From Arhodomonas aquaeolei DSM 8974 (lineage in GTDB: Bacteria > Pseudomonadota > Gammaproteobacteria > Nitrococcales > Nitrococcaceae): a DNA stretch of 64,000 nt. The DNA is taken from positions 310,001-374,000 of the forward strand of contig NZ_KB894801.1 in the NCBI RefSeq assembly GCF_000374645.1, given 5' to 3'. A program made the position numbers and the translations under genes. The stretch's first letter is position 1. Each line of letters starts with the position of its first letter. Below, piece by piece: positions 62,761 to 64,000 of this stretch. The notes beneath the pieces are model-generated. The model saw nothing but the letters and a program-made list of their open reading frames with translations. It was not told where the DNA came from and searched no databases.

Positions 62761-63103
62761 GCATTACTCCTTGATTGGCCAGGCCCGGTACATCGTCCAC
62801 CGCCGGACTACCGATGTCCGGAAGGTCATCCCCTCAATCCCGCGGTCGTCAGGGGCCCCAGCCGACACGGCCGGCCCACGGACTGGCGGCAGAGGCCTGC
62901 GTGCCTGCCCGTGTCATACCGGGATCGCGTGTCAGCGTGCCCCATGACGGTGGCCGTTGGCGGTCACCTGGTCCTTCACGTTGCATCAACCGGCGCAAGA
63001 GTGGCCGACTCCGTGTGTTAGCGTATTGCGAGACTCGCCTTCTTCTTGAGGAAATCCGCCATGGATACGGCGCCCGCAGCACGAGCGACCGGAAGCGGCA
63101 TTA
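62761..63103. other. 343-base intergenic region, divergent promoters
   Basis: Between the methyltransferase and the second GlxA-type regulator. A short open frame from 63061 (47 codons, with a GAGGA site) overlaps the regulator start in another frame and is not supported. No repeat or clear promoter hexamers were identified. Confidence 0.45.
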
Positions 63104-64000
63104 ATGACCTACGAAATAGCAATCGTGGTAACGAACGATTTCAACGCGATGGGGACCACCGCGTTCATCGATCCACTGCGGGCGGCCAACTATCTCGACA
63201 ATGAAACGCTCTATCACTGGGAGCTTTTCTCCAGTGACGGCGGGCTACTGCGTGCCAGCAATGGAATGATGATCGACACCCGTCCCATTCCGGACATTGA
63301 TGAGAAGTGCCTCGATCTCGCCGTCATATCATCGAGCTGGACACCGGAGCAGCATTACGACGACGCCACGCTGATAAAAAGCATAAAACGCTGGGGTCGA
63401 CGCGGCATTCCGCTGTGCGCAATCGACACCGGCGCATTCATCCTTGCTCACGCGGGACAGCTGAAAAACCATTCGGCAACGACGCATTATGAGCACCTCG
63501 ATTCCCTCATGGAGGTGAACCCACAGGTTACGGCGAGTGACAATCTATTCGTCATGGACGGGAACATCCTGTCCACGTCCGGCGGAACAGCCTCGATCGA
63601 CCTGGCTCTTCATATTATCGGCGCGCAGCACGGGTACGCACTCACCAATGCGGCCGCGCGTTATATTTTTCATCAGCGAATTCGCACAACGGACGAGCGC
63701 CAGAACCACCCGGCGCACGAGCCCCTCGGGAACACCCCGTCCCAGGGCATCCGCGATGCCATCCTGTTAATGGAGGAAAACCTGGAGACCCCGTTGTCCG
63801 TGCCGGATATCGCGGCACGTGTCGGTATATCCCAGCGCCACCTGACCCGGCTGTTCCAGCGCTACACCAGACAGTCCGCGGTGCAGTACTACCGGGACAT
63901 GCGGCTCGACCGCGGGCGGGCATTCGTGACACAGACCGAAATGAGCGTTATCGAGATCGCAATGGCATGTGGGTTCTCGAGCGTCGAGCACTTCTCGCGC
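63104..64000 (+). CDS. GlxA-family AraC-type regulator, 3' end outside window
   Basis: The first 299 residues of a regulator related to GbdR/CdhR. The N-terminal DJ-1/PfpI-like domain begins MTYEIAIVVTNDFNAMGTT. The AraC domain has both helix-turn-helix units (VPDIAARVGISQRHLTRLFQ and VIEIAMACGFSSVEHFSR). The frame is open to the last base, so only a short C-terminal tail is missing. ATG 63104 fits the family start and has GGAAG eight bases upstream. It is a paralogue of the regulator at 8730; the regulated genes are likely beyond the window. Confidence 0.85.
   Translation, partial: MTYEIAIVVTNDFNAMGTTAFIDPLRAANYLDNETLYHWELFSSDGGLLRASNGMMIDTRPIPDIDEKCLDLAVISSSWTPEQHYDDATLIKSIKRWGRRGIPLCAIDTGAFILAHAGQLKNHSATTHYEHLDSLMEVNPQVTASDNLFVMDGNILSTSGGTASIDLALHIIGAQHGYALTNAAARYIFHQRIRTTDERQNHPAHEPLGNTPSQGIRDAILLMEENLETPLSVPDIAARVGISQRHLTRLFQRYTRQSAVQYYRDMRLDRGRAFVTQTEMSVIEIAMACGFSSVEHFSR

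Noticed and set aside
63061-63204. Small open frame with a GAGGA site starting at 63061
   Set aside because: 47 codons, different frame from the regulator, no family likeness; most of it overlaps the supported regulator coding frame.

Overview
The window is high-GC DNA packed with genes, typical of a bacterial chromosome. Gene content points to a gammaproteobacterium living in saline water, perhaps near the Ectothiorhodospiraceae or Halomonadaceae: an osmolyte-type ABC importer, two TRAP importers (DctPQM and TAXI type), an NAD-linked molybdenum formate dehydrogenase, an octaheme cytochrome c and an alpha-2-macroglobulin/PbpC pair. No rRNA, tRNA, CRISPR array, insertion sequence or prophage gene was recognised. 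The taxonomic placement is inference.

Layout. 1-9743: a betaine/osmolyte ABC importer (first gene cut by the window edge), a nitrilase-family amidohydrolase, a MmgE/PrpD protein, a LysR regulator, a divergent Fe(II)/2-oxoglutarate oxygenase, an M24 'peptidase' that matches the DMSP lyase DddP ligand for ligand but lacks its catalytic Asp, and a GbdR-like AraC regulator. Together they look like an uptake and catabolic island for an onium-type compound. 9749-14441: a Ca2+/Na+ antiporter, DUF488, a small membrane protein and a TRAP dctPQM set. 14588-21417: 1-Cys peroxiredoxin, PadR with two palindromic operators, DUF2306, MBL/beta-CASP hydrolase, DsbG, a kinase-like protein, a divergent PRPP synthetase and a small acidic protein. 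21692-27659: the fdsGBA-fdhD-fdsD operon. 27727-31498: a TAXI TRAP system with DUF1850. 31938-34685: octaheme cytochrome c, cytochrome b and an unknown protein. 34880-39818: an HlyD/RbbA-like/permease exporter. 40215-41615: a triple YrhK membrane protein and OsmC.

41896-47496 is a c-di-GMP signalling locus. A membrane diguanylate cyclase overlaps the gene of an orphan periplasmic binding protein, followed by a GAF-PAS-LOV-GGDEF-EAL protein whose LOV domain has the photoactive Cys. 47671-60935 is a 13-kb operon of three very large envelope genes: an unrecognised 1735-residue exported beta-rich protein, a thioester alpha-2-macroglobulin (CTEQ motif) and penicillin-binding protein 1C. 61033-64000: a formate/nitrite channel, which may feed the Fds enzyme, a methyltransferase and a second GlxA-type regulator cut by the window end.

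Strongest candidates for undescribed biology: the DddP-like enzyme beside the 2OG oxygenase, the cyclase/binding-protein pair with its blue-light neighbour, and the giant protein coupled to alpha-2-macroglobulin/PbpC.
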